Shown: in pieces, positions 50,479-61,612 of the stretch
Layout: every line of letters begins with the position of its first letter
Position numbering within the stretch: position 1 is the stretch's first letter
NCBI GenBank assembly: GCA_002633005.1
Contig: NMRA01000035.1
Span: 1,309,657-1,373,656 of the forward strand
DNA length: 64,000 bases
Direction: 5' to 3'
Source: Phoronis australis
Lineage: Eukaryota; Phoronida; Phoronidae
Program-made: the position numbers and the translations under genes
The notes under the pieces: generated by a model
Told to the model about the DNA's origin: nothing
The model's input: the letters and a program-made list of their open reading frames with translations, nothing else
The model's database searches: none

Positions 50479-53400
50479 AAGCAAATTATACTTAAAGAGG
50501 CATGGAACGCCAAAGTTCGTCAAAAACATCTTTTAAACAATTCCTGAGGAAAGTGCCATCTCGCAACATCTAGTACAGAGTAATACACTTTCCCTGTGAT
50601 GAAATTTCACGAAAAAAATTCACGATTTTTGAAATACGCGCGAAGGAAAAACTCTGTGGTTACCACAAAATTCCTAACCCCCCTCCCACTTATGATAAAT
50701 GTGCACAAGTGCTCACAGTCAGTTGCTTGAAGTAGCTTGAGATAAAAGGTCATATTTTCCTATGTCCTGCCATACCAAATACGGAAACGTCCTTTGCATT
50801 GTGGGAGAAAAAATCTACGAAGTGGAGAACAGTTGACAGATCGTTTTTTGAAATTTGAAACTAAAGAAAATGCTTTGATTACAACAGAAATTAAAAATAT
50901 TTACGAACCAACCCTGTTGAGCACGTTGAATTCTGTTTCAGTGGCAGAGAATTTCTTTCAACATTGCAATTTAATCTATTTATCGCGTTCCAGGCCTATT
51001 TAAACACCATTGACGTAATATCTGGTAAGCAGGATCGAAAAAGAACAGTTCTTCTTGTATTACATTTGGTTAAATGTCATCTGTACTGTCGAAGGCGCAA
51101 GCACATACAGCTACTAGTAGGTTTGGAATTGCTAAAAAAAACACTTTAGGTTATATAGGACCCTAGAAAAGTGTTTAAGATTGGCCAACTTCGGAACACC
51201 ATGTCCAGGAAATAATCCATTTCGCATAAGCGGCTATAAAGATAGGGCTTCTATGATTTTTGTGAAACGAAAACAACATGATGATTTAGAAAACTGTAAC
51301 AACGTTTTTGAGGTTTTATCTTGAACATTTATCTCAAATGAAATTTGCTCGTGTTCTTGATACTGTTGTTTTCTTAGGAATGTACCTTTCTTTTCGTTAA
51401 ATTTGACTAAAAACACATGGTTACATGACCCTGTGAATGGCCTATCGGTAAAAAATCAAAAGGCAAATTCTACGGGCTTTCAACTTTCACATATGTATAC
51501 CTTTACCACAGTTATGAAGATGTCTGGTAGACAGACATCCAGACTTGTCCACAAGGTCCTACACATAAGCCTAACTTCTTAAATATCGACTAGTTCAGTT
51601 TCACAAAAATTGTGAATTGACAAGTTTTGGTAACATACGAACGTGTTTGTTTTATTCCACATCTATGAAAGTGACGTGGGAAGAGAAATACGCTACTAGT
51701 AATGCCAAAAACTGTACTCTCACCCCAAATGACAACAACGTAAAGAGGCCTGGGCAGCGAAAAAACAGACTAAATTGCATCATTCAAAGTTGTTCTCAGC
51801 CACTGAAACAGAATTCTACCTGCTCGCCAAGTATTTTTACGTTTTGTTCGTAAAAGTGTTGAAGTTCAGTTGACGTCAAAGCGTTTTTTTTTTAGTTTCA
51901 AATTTCAAAAGAAAAACAACCTGTCAACTGATCGCCACTTTGTCGATATTCCTCCCGCAAGGCAAAGCACGTCTCCTTATTTGGTATGGCAAGACATAGA
52001 CTAATACATTTCCCTTATATGGAAAATGTGACCTTTGACCTGACGTAAAAAAACAATGGTAACTTCAAATAGTAGACAGTCCGATTACGAAGCAATTGAC
52101 GTAACTCCTAACTGTTTAAAATTAGTTAGCAAGGTATCCTAGTATTGAATAATATTCTAAAATGCACTTGGAATTCTTTTTGGGAAATCGTTTGCTTCAC
52201 TGGCTTGTCTCACACTGTGTCGTCGACCTCAGATTCGGAGAGTTACCACACATGACAATCGGCCGTTAATATTGATCTTGTCAGTCATCTGTTTGTCGAA
52301 TGACTGTGAGCGCATGCGGCAGGGAGATTAGAAACTCTGTGGTGGCTATAGAGTTTTTCCTTATTGTGTATTTCAAAAATCGTGAATTTTGTGTTTTTTC
52401 TGAACATTTCCACGCAGGGGCAAGTGAATAACTCTGTATAAGACGTTGCGAGATGGTACTTTCGTCGGGAATTGTGTAAAGATACTTTAACGAGCTTTCA
52501 CGCTGCATGCCTCATTAAGAACAAGATTTAAATTCATAAAGGGTGCCTCTCTATCGCAGCTGGACTTACGGTATTGATTTTTTGTCAAATGGCAATAAAA
52601 CAAGAGGTTCCTTCAAACTGGCGTGCAATCACTTTATTACAAGTTATAAATTACTGTAGACCTGTCTTTCTGAGAGACTGCAAAGTGACAGATTTGTCAA
52701 GATTTTTTCGCTGGAAGACTTGTTGGAGAAAACAAGGCATATTTATTTTAAAAAAAAACCTTTCCTGTGCTTCTGATGTTAGTCAATATAGAGCCTCACA
52801 GTCTTTCTCCTTGAAATTTATTTAAAAAGATTTTACGCTTTTAATTTTGGGTCAATTACATGATGGGTGAGAATTTCAAATTTTGACTCACATACATGTG
52901 CTGTCCAAAATCTGCCCATTTTTTGTCTACGGTCTCACGAGTTTGTTGGAGAAGCAACATCTCCGGATCTAGAAGGTGCTCTCACACATCAAGTGACAAA
53001 AACTGAGTTGTTTAACTGAGTTAGGAACAAGATTACAGGTATAAATCCATCAAAAAGTGATAAAAAGGATTTCACTTAATTTCGGCAGTCTTTAAACCAG
53101 AATGCATTGTAATTTTTGTAGGGAAGAAGGTGTGTTGTCTCCGTACTTCTTTGACGTTGAGTTTCCAAAAGCACTACAACGTTAATACACAAGTCTACAG
53201 TTTCGCCCATCATCTTGAGCATTCAAATTTGGTAGAGTAAACAAAGCAATTCACTTGTGTTTAACATTAAACCAATACTTTTCGAAAGATTTCGATTGCA
53301 TTGTCAATGGTTTGCAGTAAAGTCATTCTCAACATATTCAGGATTGCCACAAACTCGGCTTAATTTCTTCCTGAGAGCTTCCTATTGTCGCACTGTATAA

Positions 53401-53657
53401 TGCAGATGTTGTTGGTAAAAATACAGTAATTTTCAAGGTCGGTCGCGTTTTCACGAAGTGCACACAGGGTCAGCATAATACTGTTAGTCAGTACTGTATG
53501 TAAGGTGAAAACATTTTGGAATATTGTAGGAAACACATTATTGATTAGAAGAGCAAAATCCGTAGTATTTTGTGTTGTTGTTAGACATCGCCGAACCCTG
53601 CCGTAGATTTCCAGTCATTCTCGGGTAGAATTAATGGAATTCAAGGGTCTGTCACAT

Positions 53658-53922
53658 GAAAGGTGACTTAAAATAATAATGCAGTTGGTCTGATACACGT
53701 TGTACCAGACGTGCACAGGCCGTACATGTGGGTGCATTGCACTGATCACCTGGAATCAATTTCATGCTTTATTAATATGTGGTTAAAACCGAGCTGAGGG
53801 GCTAGAAACCTGACTCAAGGGTTTATCAGTGTGACCCACTGGGACTCGAACCCACGACCTCGAGTAAAGAAAGCGGACACCTATCACACTAGGCCACACT
53901 GCCTCCTTCGAAAGGTGACTTA
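53658..53922 (-). mobile_element. Complete tRNA-derived SINE with 13-bp target-site duplication
   Basis: GAAAGGTGACTTA occurs at 53658-53670 and again at 53910-53922, bracketing a 239-bp insertion (53671-53909). Read on the minus strand, the insertion starts with a tRNA-like head. The A box TGGCCTAGTGTG is at 53885-53896 and the B box GGTTCGAGTCCC at 53841-53852. A body follows, then a 3' hairpin (GTCTGGT, ACAACGTGT, ATCAGAC region) and an ATTATTATTT tail. The acceptor stem does not pair, so this is not a tRNA gene. The intact duplication suggests a fairly recent insertion. Confidence 0.9.
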
Positions 53923-55100
53923 GGGGCACACTACAATTACTACAGGGTTTTGGCTGCCGACACACACCCAAGTAGAGACGAGTCCTTATCTCACGTCCTT
54001 ATTGAGAGTCTGAAAAAAGTTTTTTGGGGTTTCCAACTCAAAAGCACTACTCATGATAACTGAAACTTAATTCTGCTACAGATTTTTAATCGGCTAATTT
54101 ACATCGGGAAAATACCGGCCACTAGAAAATGCCCTGTGGCTACAGCCTAACTTAACTATAGAGTGCCACCTTAAGACTTAAGTAAAAAATTTGGCTTAAC
54201 GCTCCATACAACTATTTCTGAAAAATAATTATATTTCACTTGAGCAATTGTGTAATGTCTCGGAGAACACTCGTATAAATGCTAGTTAGTGAGACAATAT
54301 CTATAATTATTTCTAGAGAGTGACGTGCTAACAATAACTTGGTTCAAACTTTATTAAGCAATTGACCAACTTTCTCTCTTAAGTCTTACGTCACTTTTCC
54401 TGAACCAGACCCCTGGGTTTACACTCTCACACGTCAGTGGAGGCCGTTTTGCCAGGGTAAGGTCTCGAGCATCGTCGCGAAACATTCGCCTTTCATTCGA
54501 TTGATTTTGAATGGTTTTGCAAGTCTCTTGCATCTAAGGGTCATGGGTCACTGTGACGCCGGTTCTGAGGGCAAACTGGCAGTAAAAACAGAAAGTCAAT
54601 AGATGGCGTTAGAATACGCCTGTTTGCAAAATGTGGAATAGGCTCGAATGTAGAAACTATGTTAATCGGTATTGTTTGAAAGCTATACATTTAGTGAATA
54701 TTGCATTACTCTTGCTTAACCTCTCTTGTAACTTCCAGCGATGCACACATTGGCGTCAAATTACGTATTTTGATAATTAGGTCTCCTTCTGACACTTTTA
54801 CTGAACATTTCAACCAGAAATGGAATGCTTAGGTATCAAGAGTGTTTTTCTTGCATATCGCTGGCAGTGGTTCACCTCTGTTTTGTGGCCTTTTACGTAT
54901 CACAAGACCTGTTTCTGTATCGTCTGAAACACAGTCTTCTAATAATTACAACGAATTCCGCTTTAGGCCACTTACCAACATGCCGTTAATGAAATTGGTC
55001 AAGGCGTGACATGAATTTCATGAGCTTGGCTTGACGAACGATGTGTTTCTCTCGAACTCAGATATTACTTCTAAACTGACCAAGGAACAAGACAAGACCA

Positions 55101-55254
55101 GTCTCCCGTTCAGTAGCGCTAGGACCTCGCTAAGAAGCAAGATTTCGCGAGATTACGTGAGATATTGCCGCGTATTTTAAATGAGAACACGTGACTTTGA
55201 CTAGGTTTTAGCTAGGTCCTAGCGTAGGTCCTAGCGTCAACTAAACGCACGCCA
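55101..55254 (-). mobile_element. MITE, family 1, copy D
   Basis: The left end is CCGTTCAGTAGCGCTAGGAC and the right end is CTAGCGTCAACTAAACGCAC. The orientation is as in copy C. It is nearly identical to copy E, as expected from the surrounding duplication. Confidence 0.88.
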
Positions 55255-55374
55255 GTTTTACACTTCAAATGCCCATAACAAAGATGCCACTGAACCGTCT
55301 ACCTCGCGTGCTATTTTTTTCAGCTACGGCAGACGGCCAATCTTTAGGGACCCCGTCTTTGATGAAACTTAATG

Positions 55375-55489
55375 CAGTGGCGGATTCTGGGGGGCCAAAG
55401 GGGCCATGACCCCCTAAAATTCTCCCAGATTCCATTGGGCAGTTCGGGAGTGCCAATGTCTGACGGGCAAAATCCTGGCTAATACTCTG
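55375..55489. mobile_element. CAGTGGCGGAT-type element, truncated at N
   Basis: It begins CAGTGGCGGATTCTGG after TTAATG and runs into the N after AATACTCTG, so its right inverted end is absent. The same element is complete at 55907-56063. Confidence 0.75.
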
Positions 55490-55490
55490 N
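55490..55490. other. Single N at the junction of the direct duplication
   Basis: The N stands exactly between the end of unit 1 and the start of unit 2. This is what a minimal scaffold gap between two overlapping but unmerged contigs would look like. Confidence 0.8.
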
Positions 55491-55491
55491 T

Positions 55492-56021
55492 CGCTTTAGG
55501 CCACTTACCAACATGCCGTTAATGAAATTGGTCAAGGCGTGACATGAATTTCATGAGCTTGGCTTGACGAACGATGTGTTTCTCTCGAACTCAGATATTA
55601 CTTCTAAACTGACCAAGGAACAAGACAAGACCAGCCTACCGTTCAGTAGCGCTAGGACCTCGCTAAGAAGCAAGATTTCGCGAGATTACGTGAGATATTG
55701 CCGTGTATTTTAAATGAGAACACGTGACTTTGACTAGGTTTTAGCTAGGTCCTAGCGTAGGTCCTAGCGTCAACTAAACGCACGCCAGTTTTACACTTCA
55801 AATGCCCATAACAAAGATGCCACTGAACCGTCTACCTCGCGTGCTATTTTTTCAGCTACGGCAGACGGCCAATCTTTAGGGACCCCGTCTTTGATGAAAC
55901 TTAATGCAGTGGCGGATTCTGGGGGGCCAAAGGGGCCATGACCCCCTAAAATTCTCCCAGATTCCATTGGGCAGTTCGGGAGTGCCAATGTCTGACGGGC
56001 AAAATCCTGGCTAATACTCTG
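55492..56021 (+). repeat. Direct duplication, unit 2 (530 bp)
   Basis: This is the second copy of 54959-55489. Beyond its end the sequence continues through the full CAGTGGCGGAT element, whereas unit 1 stops at the N. Confidence 0.95.
55634..55787 (-). mobile_element. MITE, family 1, copy E
   Basis: It lies within duplication unit 2 and matches copy D at almost every base. The ends are CCGTTCAGTAGCGCTAGGAC and CTAGCGTCAACTAAACGCAC. Confidence 0.88.
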
Positions 56022-56063
56022 CCCTGCCGCGCCCCCCCCCTCAAAATCCTGGATCCACCCTTG
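55907..56063. mobile_element. CAGTGGCGGAT-type element, complete
   Basis: The 157-bp element starts CAGTGGCGGATTCTGG and ends CCTGGATCCACCCTTG, so the inverted ends are imperfect. TAATG occurs immediately before and immediately after it, a possible 5-bp target duplication. It is related to 39857-39983. The minus-strand open frame over it is repeat-derived. Confidence 0.75.
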
Positions 56064-56090
56064 TAATGGGCAGTTAAAGAGGCATTGCCG

Positions 56091-56170
56091 GCTTTACGGC
56101 AGAAAAACGCAAGTTGGGGCTTATTGTTAGATGGGATAGACTTCTTAGCTTAGTTATTAGCTTTGGCCAG
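56091..56170 (+). repeat. Repeat family 4, copy 3
   Basis: GGCTTTACGGCAGAAAAACG through GGGCTTATTGTTAGATGGGA to TTATTAGCTTTGGCC is colinear with the 48.7- and 49.1-kb copies. The shared frame is interrupted by one TAG here. Confidence 0.65.
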
Positions 56171-59100
56171 TTGTTTTCCGGTGTCTTTGCTACTAAACAC
56201 GCTTAAAATACATTGGATTTTACGGGTGCAAACTGTCTCAGCCATAGGAGTCTTCGGTTGTTTTTTTTACGAGCTCGTGGATTCGATCAATTGCCAATTT
56301 TTGTAAAATCACTTTTTTCGCCGAGAATGTCCCTATAGATGACGACTAGCAAGGGGCATTGGAACCTCCTTCTCGTGAGGTGAATAATTTGGTTGCTATG
56401 GCACGTTAATGAACAGTAACATGATTCGATGGGCATCGGTTCTCTAACTAAAATCAGCGTCATCGTCGTCATCATTTGGATACACAACTTTTGTCGATAA
56501 TCGCAATCAATGAATGTTATACAAAATCTGTGCTCACGGTGCCGTGTATATACACTGCATTGGCGATAAACCCCTAGGGTTCATCTCAAGGATAACGTTG
56601 ATGATGTCAAAAACACTCTTAAAGAATAGCACTAAGATAATCTGAAACTTTTTGTCCGCATGTTTAAAATCACGTAGCCGACTTGAACGGAAGACGAATT
56701 ATGGTTAAGAGGTTGAATACCTAAAGAGATGACACTTTGCCTACTTAAACCGCGCTGTAATATTATAACTAGATGCTGCAAATTAAACGAAAAGTTGTTT
56801 TGATGCTTTTGCCCTTTCGATATGTGGTGTACGTCTACCATTCGTACAGGGTTGAGCGACAGAATCGCAGGATAATGCAAACACCACAAATTTTCGTGCT
56901 CAGAGTGCGACTCCCAGATATGAGGTGCCATATCAGCAATGCTTACATGTGGCTACCGGTTAAATCATATCGTATCACGACAATTTTATTCAGACCCTTT
57001 ATCAATCTCAATACCACATGCCAGCCTGCAGAAAAAACGGCACACCCCTCGGAATAACAACATGGATATGAGTGGGCCTACACTGTACACTAATGTACAG
57101 GTTTTTCGATTATCTACCAAAGATGATTTTCCGGAAACTTAAAATTTACTATTAGCTTAGTACCAAAAAGTTTAGCAAAGGGGCAAAGGGGTAATTGAGA
57201 AAAAGGGCACTGGTGGATTTTTTTAACGGCACATTGTCACATTTCAATGTACGCCGGGAGACTGAAAACATACACGATTGCATATACTTTGCGTATACAA
57301 AAAGAGACAAAAATTGACTGATATTTCAAGTCCGTTTTTCTACAATTAGTTTATATAACGTTAGATCTAAGACTTCGTTCATCAACTAACTAAAGTTGCA
57401 TTTCACCCTCAGCTGGCTAAAAAAACAAAGGCCTTTTAGTCTCATAAAATGAGTCGCATAATATTCCTTACCCTGATAGGATTCTATTTCCGTTAACAAC
57501 AGGTACTTCAAAACCCAAAAAAAACACTTCGCTTTTTGAAGTTGGCCAACCCTATAGGAAAATTGATAGTTCGAAAATGGCACATGGTACGCATTGTGGG
57601 CCAGTGACTCAAAGATCGATGAACGTGGCAATGTTTTTAAAACCCAAAGCACTTCGATTATGAATTCAATATTGACAGCTAAGTAGCATTGAAATATCCC
57701 TCTGATTTGGTTACTGAACTTCGCAAACCAATCTTTAATTTTTGGTTTCGATAATATCGCCTTCGCATGACGTACGAATAACAAGACCGGTATTACAGTT
57801 GAAATTTACGAGTGACATGACTACGATAACGTGTATCTTTTCGTGATATGAGCTCTGATCAAACAAACGAAGGTCTGTCAAAACACACAGAATAATCGCA
57901 CATGAATTATGCATTCTCTGCTGTAGGATGCCTGGCGTAGACGATCATAGGTGACGTAGATGTTTTATAACGGAATTATGAACTTGAAACCACCTGCACG
58001 GATTTGGGTTGAGCGTTGATGGAATTTGTTGTTGCGACCATTATTTGAATTACAACCTAAAGACTGAAACATTTGTGAAATGAGGAAGACGAAGACGTTT
58101 CTTGTAAGTACCTTCGGCGCACCAATGGTTCCAGGCAGTGTTTGTGTGTTCAATAGCGTCAAGCGCGCTCCTATCGACGTGTGCTAATGGATGTGGCCAA
58201 TATTGCTGACCGAAGACTCGTATCAGTTTAAGAAGATTGAGTGGATGTCTCAAAGCATAAAGGATGCAAATCAATATCTATAACGAGGACAACAAGCAAT
58301 CAATGCAGACCTGTCTCCGTCCAATCACTCAGAAATAAAAACTACGTTCGGGGCGGATCAGTTTGTGATTATTCACGTAAGTCGACTATTTGAACTTAAT
58401 AAAAATTCTTAAAAAGACCGGTGCTCTGAACAAGTATGTTTTTATAAGTCAGAGTTCCCACGATAGTGAATGGAGAAACACCGGAAGAATATTAATTCGA
58501 CCCAGGGCCCTTGACAACGACCTGTCATGGGTCATAAAGACTAATCTGTTGTGGAACGAACGGGTTGAGAGGTCTGCGCTTAATGATACTTTAATATTGT
58601 TTTATCGATAACCGGTCGGACATTTAAAATCTTCACATTCACAAGTTTTTTTCATTGCGGACTGTGAATAATTTCACATTGGTCCCAGGTTGAGGACTAT
58701 TTCTTCAAGCAGTGCGGTCGAGACTATAACTCTGATTGGACATTTACCGTTCAGCGCTTGATGTTACGTCAATCAGATTTCGTCTAGCGGAGTACACTCA
58801 GGAGCTGTGTCGCCGTCTCGGAGTTCACGAAAGTTTGACGGTTGTGCTGTGCGAGTCCTTCCAGTGGACTGGAGTGATCATCACCAATTGACAAAACTGC
58901 TTCGACAGATGAGAGGTCCTCAATATAATGAAGAGTTTGCGTAAAAAAATAAACATTGTGTGATCCACTGTGTTGGGCTCTTAATGCAGGCTTTGTTTGT
59001 TGTTTACACGGTGATAAAAACAACAAACTCAGAAGCACTTTGCGCTACAGATCAGACTATCAGCGTATCGTACCAGTTAGCCTACAAAAGAATGGAGTAA

Positions 59101-59350
59101 AGTGTAGCAAAGAAGAAATTGTGACCTTTTCAAAATGTTGACGTGGACACGCGGGGAAAAGGTGATCTATAATCATTCATAACTCGCTATTGCAATTAAT
59201 TTCTCTTTAATCTAGAATTGCAGTTATGCTCTCAAGAGGGAAATCGTTTCAGGTTCGAGTGTTGATTAGAACAAATTCCATGTGCGTTTCATTTGAGATG
59301 AAGTGATTACTGCCGATTCATGGAACGCAATCGGCTTACTGAACGCAGAA

Positions 59351-60262
59351 ATGTCGATTGCTGAGCTGGCGAAAGTTAATTCACATGAAACGATGGAAAA
59401 TGCTACAGAAAGAAATAGAGACGTCGATAGGATCTGCCACTACTACCGATCCTCCATTGCAATGTCAAGTGGGAAAAATGTCGCAATTTTGAATGAAATG
59501 GGAACGAAACGAAGATCTGCAAAGTCCATAGTGAAGAGAAAGCAGGAACAAAAAACTCTGACCAAATTACCAGAAATTGACTGTAGTCAGCACGCGTCTT
59601 TCAACTGGGATGCTTTTAATGGGAAAAGCCCGAGAAAGAAATATTTAGACGCGTTGGACGGTATAAAACACATGAAACCGCCCACGGATTATCTATGGAC
59701 TCAACAGAAGAGCCAATACACAGGCAAAAATATTTCTTCAAACCTACTCTTAACTCCGTTTGGAGTAAAAACGTCGAAAGTAAAAAATGCACACGATGAC
59801 CAAACGTTATATGATCTGGTCAGTAAAAGCAGTCGCCAAGCAAGAGAAAATCTCCCCAGTCAGAGTCCTGGAATCATGCAGACGGAGTTTAACTGTGTGC
59901 GAAATCCTCTCGCTAAGTTTGAGGACACAAGAGTGAAAAAGGCTAAAAAGAAAAAAGTGGAGTTCGCAAATGCTGCAGAGCCAATAATCTTAGGATTGCC
60001 AAGTAAGAACAAGTCTAACCGAAAAGCGCTTAAATGCGATTGTTATCTACCTCAGCCAAGGAAATCAATTCTTAAAAATGCATTTGACGATTCGATTGGA
60101 TCGCCCGGTTTTCATTTGCCTAGTCTTTCTAAGACTCCAAGTGCCTCGAGAAATGGATCGAGGAAAAAAAGCAGAACAAAACATTCGTTGACATTCAGTT
60201 GTAGCAGTGAGTTTGCGGCAGCCTATTTAGACGATGAAGATTTATTCAAGGAGGAAATGTGA
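59351..60262 (+). CDS. Unrecognised basic protein with KKVEF and SILK (PP1-docking-like) motifs
   Basis: This is an open frame of 303 codons from ATG 59351 to TGA 60262. I do not recognise the family. The protein is Ser/Lys/Arg-rich and looks largely disordered, with no signal peptide or membrane segment. Notable features, counted from this Met, are a basic KRRSAKSIVKRKQEQK stretch (53-68), KKAKKKKVEFANA (196-208) containing an RVxF-like KKVEF, PRKSILKNAF (236-245) containing a perfect SILK motif, a KTPSASRNGSRKKSRTK basic patch (262-278), and an acidic end YLDDEDLFKEEM. RVxF and SILK are established docking motifs of protein phosphatase 1 regulators, though SILK usually precedes RVxF and here it follows. 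The frame is open a further 54 bases upstream, back to just after a TGA at 59294. An AG after a pyrimidine-rich stretch at 59296-59297 could be a splice acceptor, so an upstream exon is possible. Orientation is divergent from PRKG1. Confidence 0.72.
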   Translation: MSIAELAKVNSHETMENATERNRDVDRICHYYRSSIAMSSGKNVAILNEMGTKRRSAKSIVKRKQEQKTLTKLPEIDCSQHASFNWDAFNGKSPRKKYLDALDGIKHMKPPTDYLWTQQKSQYTGKNISSNLLLTPFGVKTSKVKNAHDDQTLYDLVSKSSRQARENLPSQSPGIMQTEFNCVRNPLAKFEDTRVKKAKKKKVEFANAAEPIILGLPSKNKSNRKALKCDCYLPQPRKSILKNAFDDSIGSPGFHLPSLSKTPSASRNGSRKKSRTKHSLTFSCSSEFAAAYLDDEDLFKEEM

Positions 60263-61606
60263 GGGAAATTAAATTAGGTTGGAGTGTGTCTTGAATAATC
60301 AACGCTAATAAGCATTGGAGACATACGGCATGGTGCTTTTCTTAGTAGTGAAGGTTGAATTTGTCGATTTGCCTAATACCCAGCAAGACAGAGAGGCGTA
60401 ATAGAATATCTATTAAAAGACCTCGTTCACTTCAAAGCAAAAATAGTCCGTTTCTAGTGGAGCGGAAATTTACGATGGAAGGTTTACATCATGCTAAATC
60501 TAGAAAAGTAATTTTGCTTATTTTTTTTCACAATACTTCATTCGTATATACAGCAAATGTTTTCAAAGGCATGTCTCGTTTGATGGGTGAATGTTGCAAT
60601 CCCTTTAGTAACAATTATAACTTTCGGTTGATCACATAATGCGATAAAACTGTTCGCTACGATACTTACTGTACTCAGAATTGGTTTTTAGACTAGGAAA
60701 GAGGATGAGGTTTGTCAATACTTCAAGCCATGTCGGCAGCGCTTGAAATGACCCGTTACAAAGTAGACTTATTTGAGCCTGGTTCTAGACAATAACGATT
60801 GTCGGTCCATACCATGCCCAGAAATCACCTATAATGATTGAGCTATAAGCATTACACCTAAGGGGTCCAGCCCAAAATAGGGCACCTTCCAAATAAGTTG
60901 TGTCGACTGGGCCCGGGGAGAAATTGTGGCGCCGGGGCTAACAATGAGATGGGGGGAGGGGGGTCAGGCCGGTAGTTGTGGCGACAGAAGCGAGCAGCTC
61001 GGATATGGTGGTGGACGGGCGAGTCAGGGTGAGAAAAAATGTGGTGAGCAGGGGCAGCTCAGCGAATTGAAGGNCCCGACCATTTTTTATTTCAGTCGGC
61101 TGCGCCGCCCATGCATAGGCGACTTACGAACACGACCATAGAAACAAAATGCGCAACTGGCATGCCGTACGCGAACATGTTGCCTTACGTTGTGGTTCGC
61201 CTCCCTTACCGGCGACACCCTAGATTCGTCAGAGATATATGGTAACTCGCCAGGATCTTACTAGTCCACGCGAGGCTCCAGTCTCTGCATACCATGGATG
61301 CGCTCATTTCAGACCACTAGTGTGAGACGTCTCACAGCGCACTCCCCCACTTTTCTGGTTTAGGTTGCCGGGTAATAGTCATTTACAGGGGTACTGTATT
61401 TTGAGAACCAGTTTGATTAACGGTGCCTTTCATACCTAAAAATCTGAAATACCACTAGACTGTTACGAGCCAACCTGTGGACGCAACAATGGATAGAATA
61501 CATATAACTACTAGAAATCCCACATCAATTTAAATGGGAAAGCAATTGGTTCGAAGTGTAGCATCGAATCTGAATTTAATGTATTCGTATATAGTATAAA
61601 CTGTTA

Positions 61607-61612
61607 AATAAA
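61607..61612 (+). terminator. Candidate polyadenylation signal AATAAA
   Basis: AATAAA is followed within about 30 bases by GGTTTCTTTATTGCGTGTAT, a T/GT-rich downstream element. It would give the 59.3-kb gene a 3' UTR of about 1.35 kb. A nearer ATTAAA at 60268 lies only 6 bases after the stop and is less likely. Confidence 0.35.

Larger units (their letters stand above)
54959..55489 (+). repeat. Direct duplication, unit 1 (531 bp)
   Basis: This is near-identical to 55492-56021. Differences seen include CTCCCGTTCAG versus CTACCGTTCAG, GCCGCGTATT versus GCCGTGTATT, and a T run of 7 versus 6. It ends exactly at the N at 55490. It contains one family 1 MITE and a CAGTGGCGGAT element cut at the N. 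Confidence 0.95.
47341..59296. other. Intergenic stretch between PRKG1 and the 59.3-kb gene
   Basis: About 12 kb lie between the two divergently oriented genes. I recognise a (GAC)n microsatellite, tRNA-like SINE pieces (48.9, 50.4 and 53.8 kb), a three-copy repeat with a shared short reading frame, two further family 1 MITE copies, CAGTGGCGGAT-type elements and a direct duplication around the N at 55490. The rest (for example 50.5-53.6 kb and 56.2-59.2 kb) shows no gene or structure I can support. Confidence 0.6.

Noticed and set aside
53828-53909. tRNA gene on the minus strand
   Set aside because: A and B boxes are present but the acceptor stem does not pair. It sits at the head of a SINE bounded by target-site duplications.
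58784-59038. 84-residue minus-strand open frame
   Set aside because: It has a reasonable composition (YIEDLSSVEAVLSIGDD) but no recognised similarity, and it lies just upstream of the plus-strand gene. It could be an exon but is unsupported.
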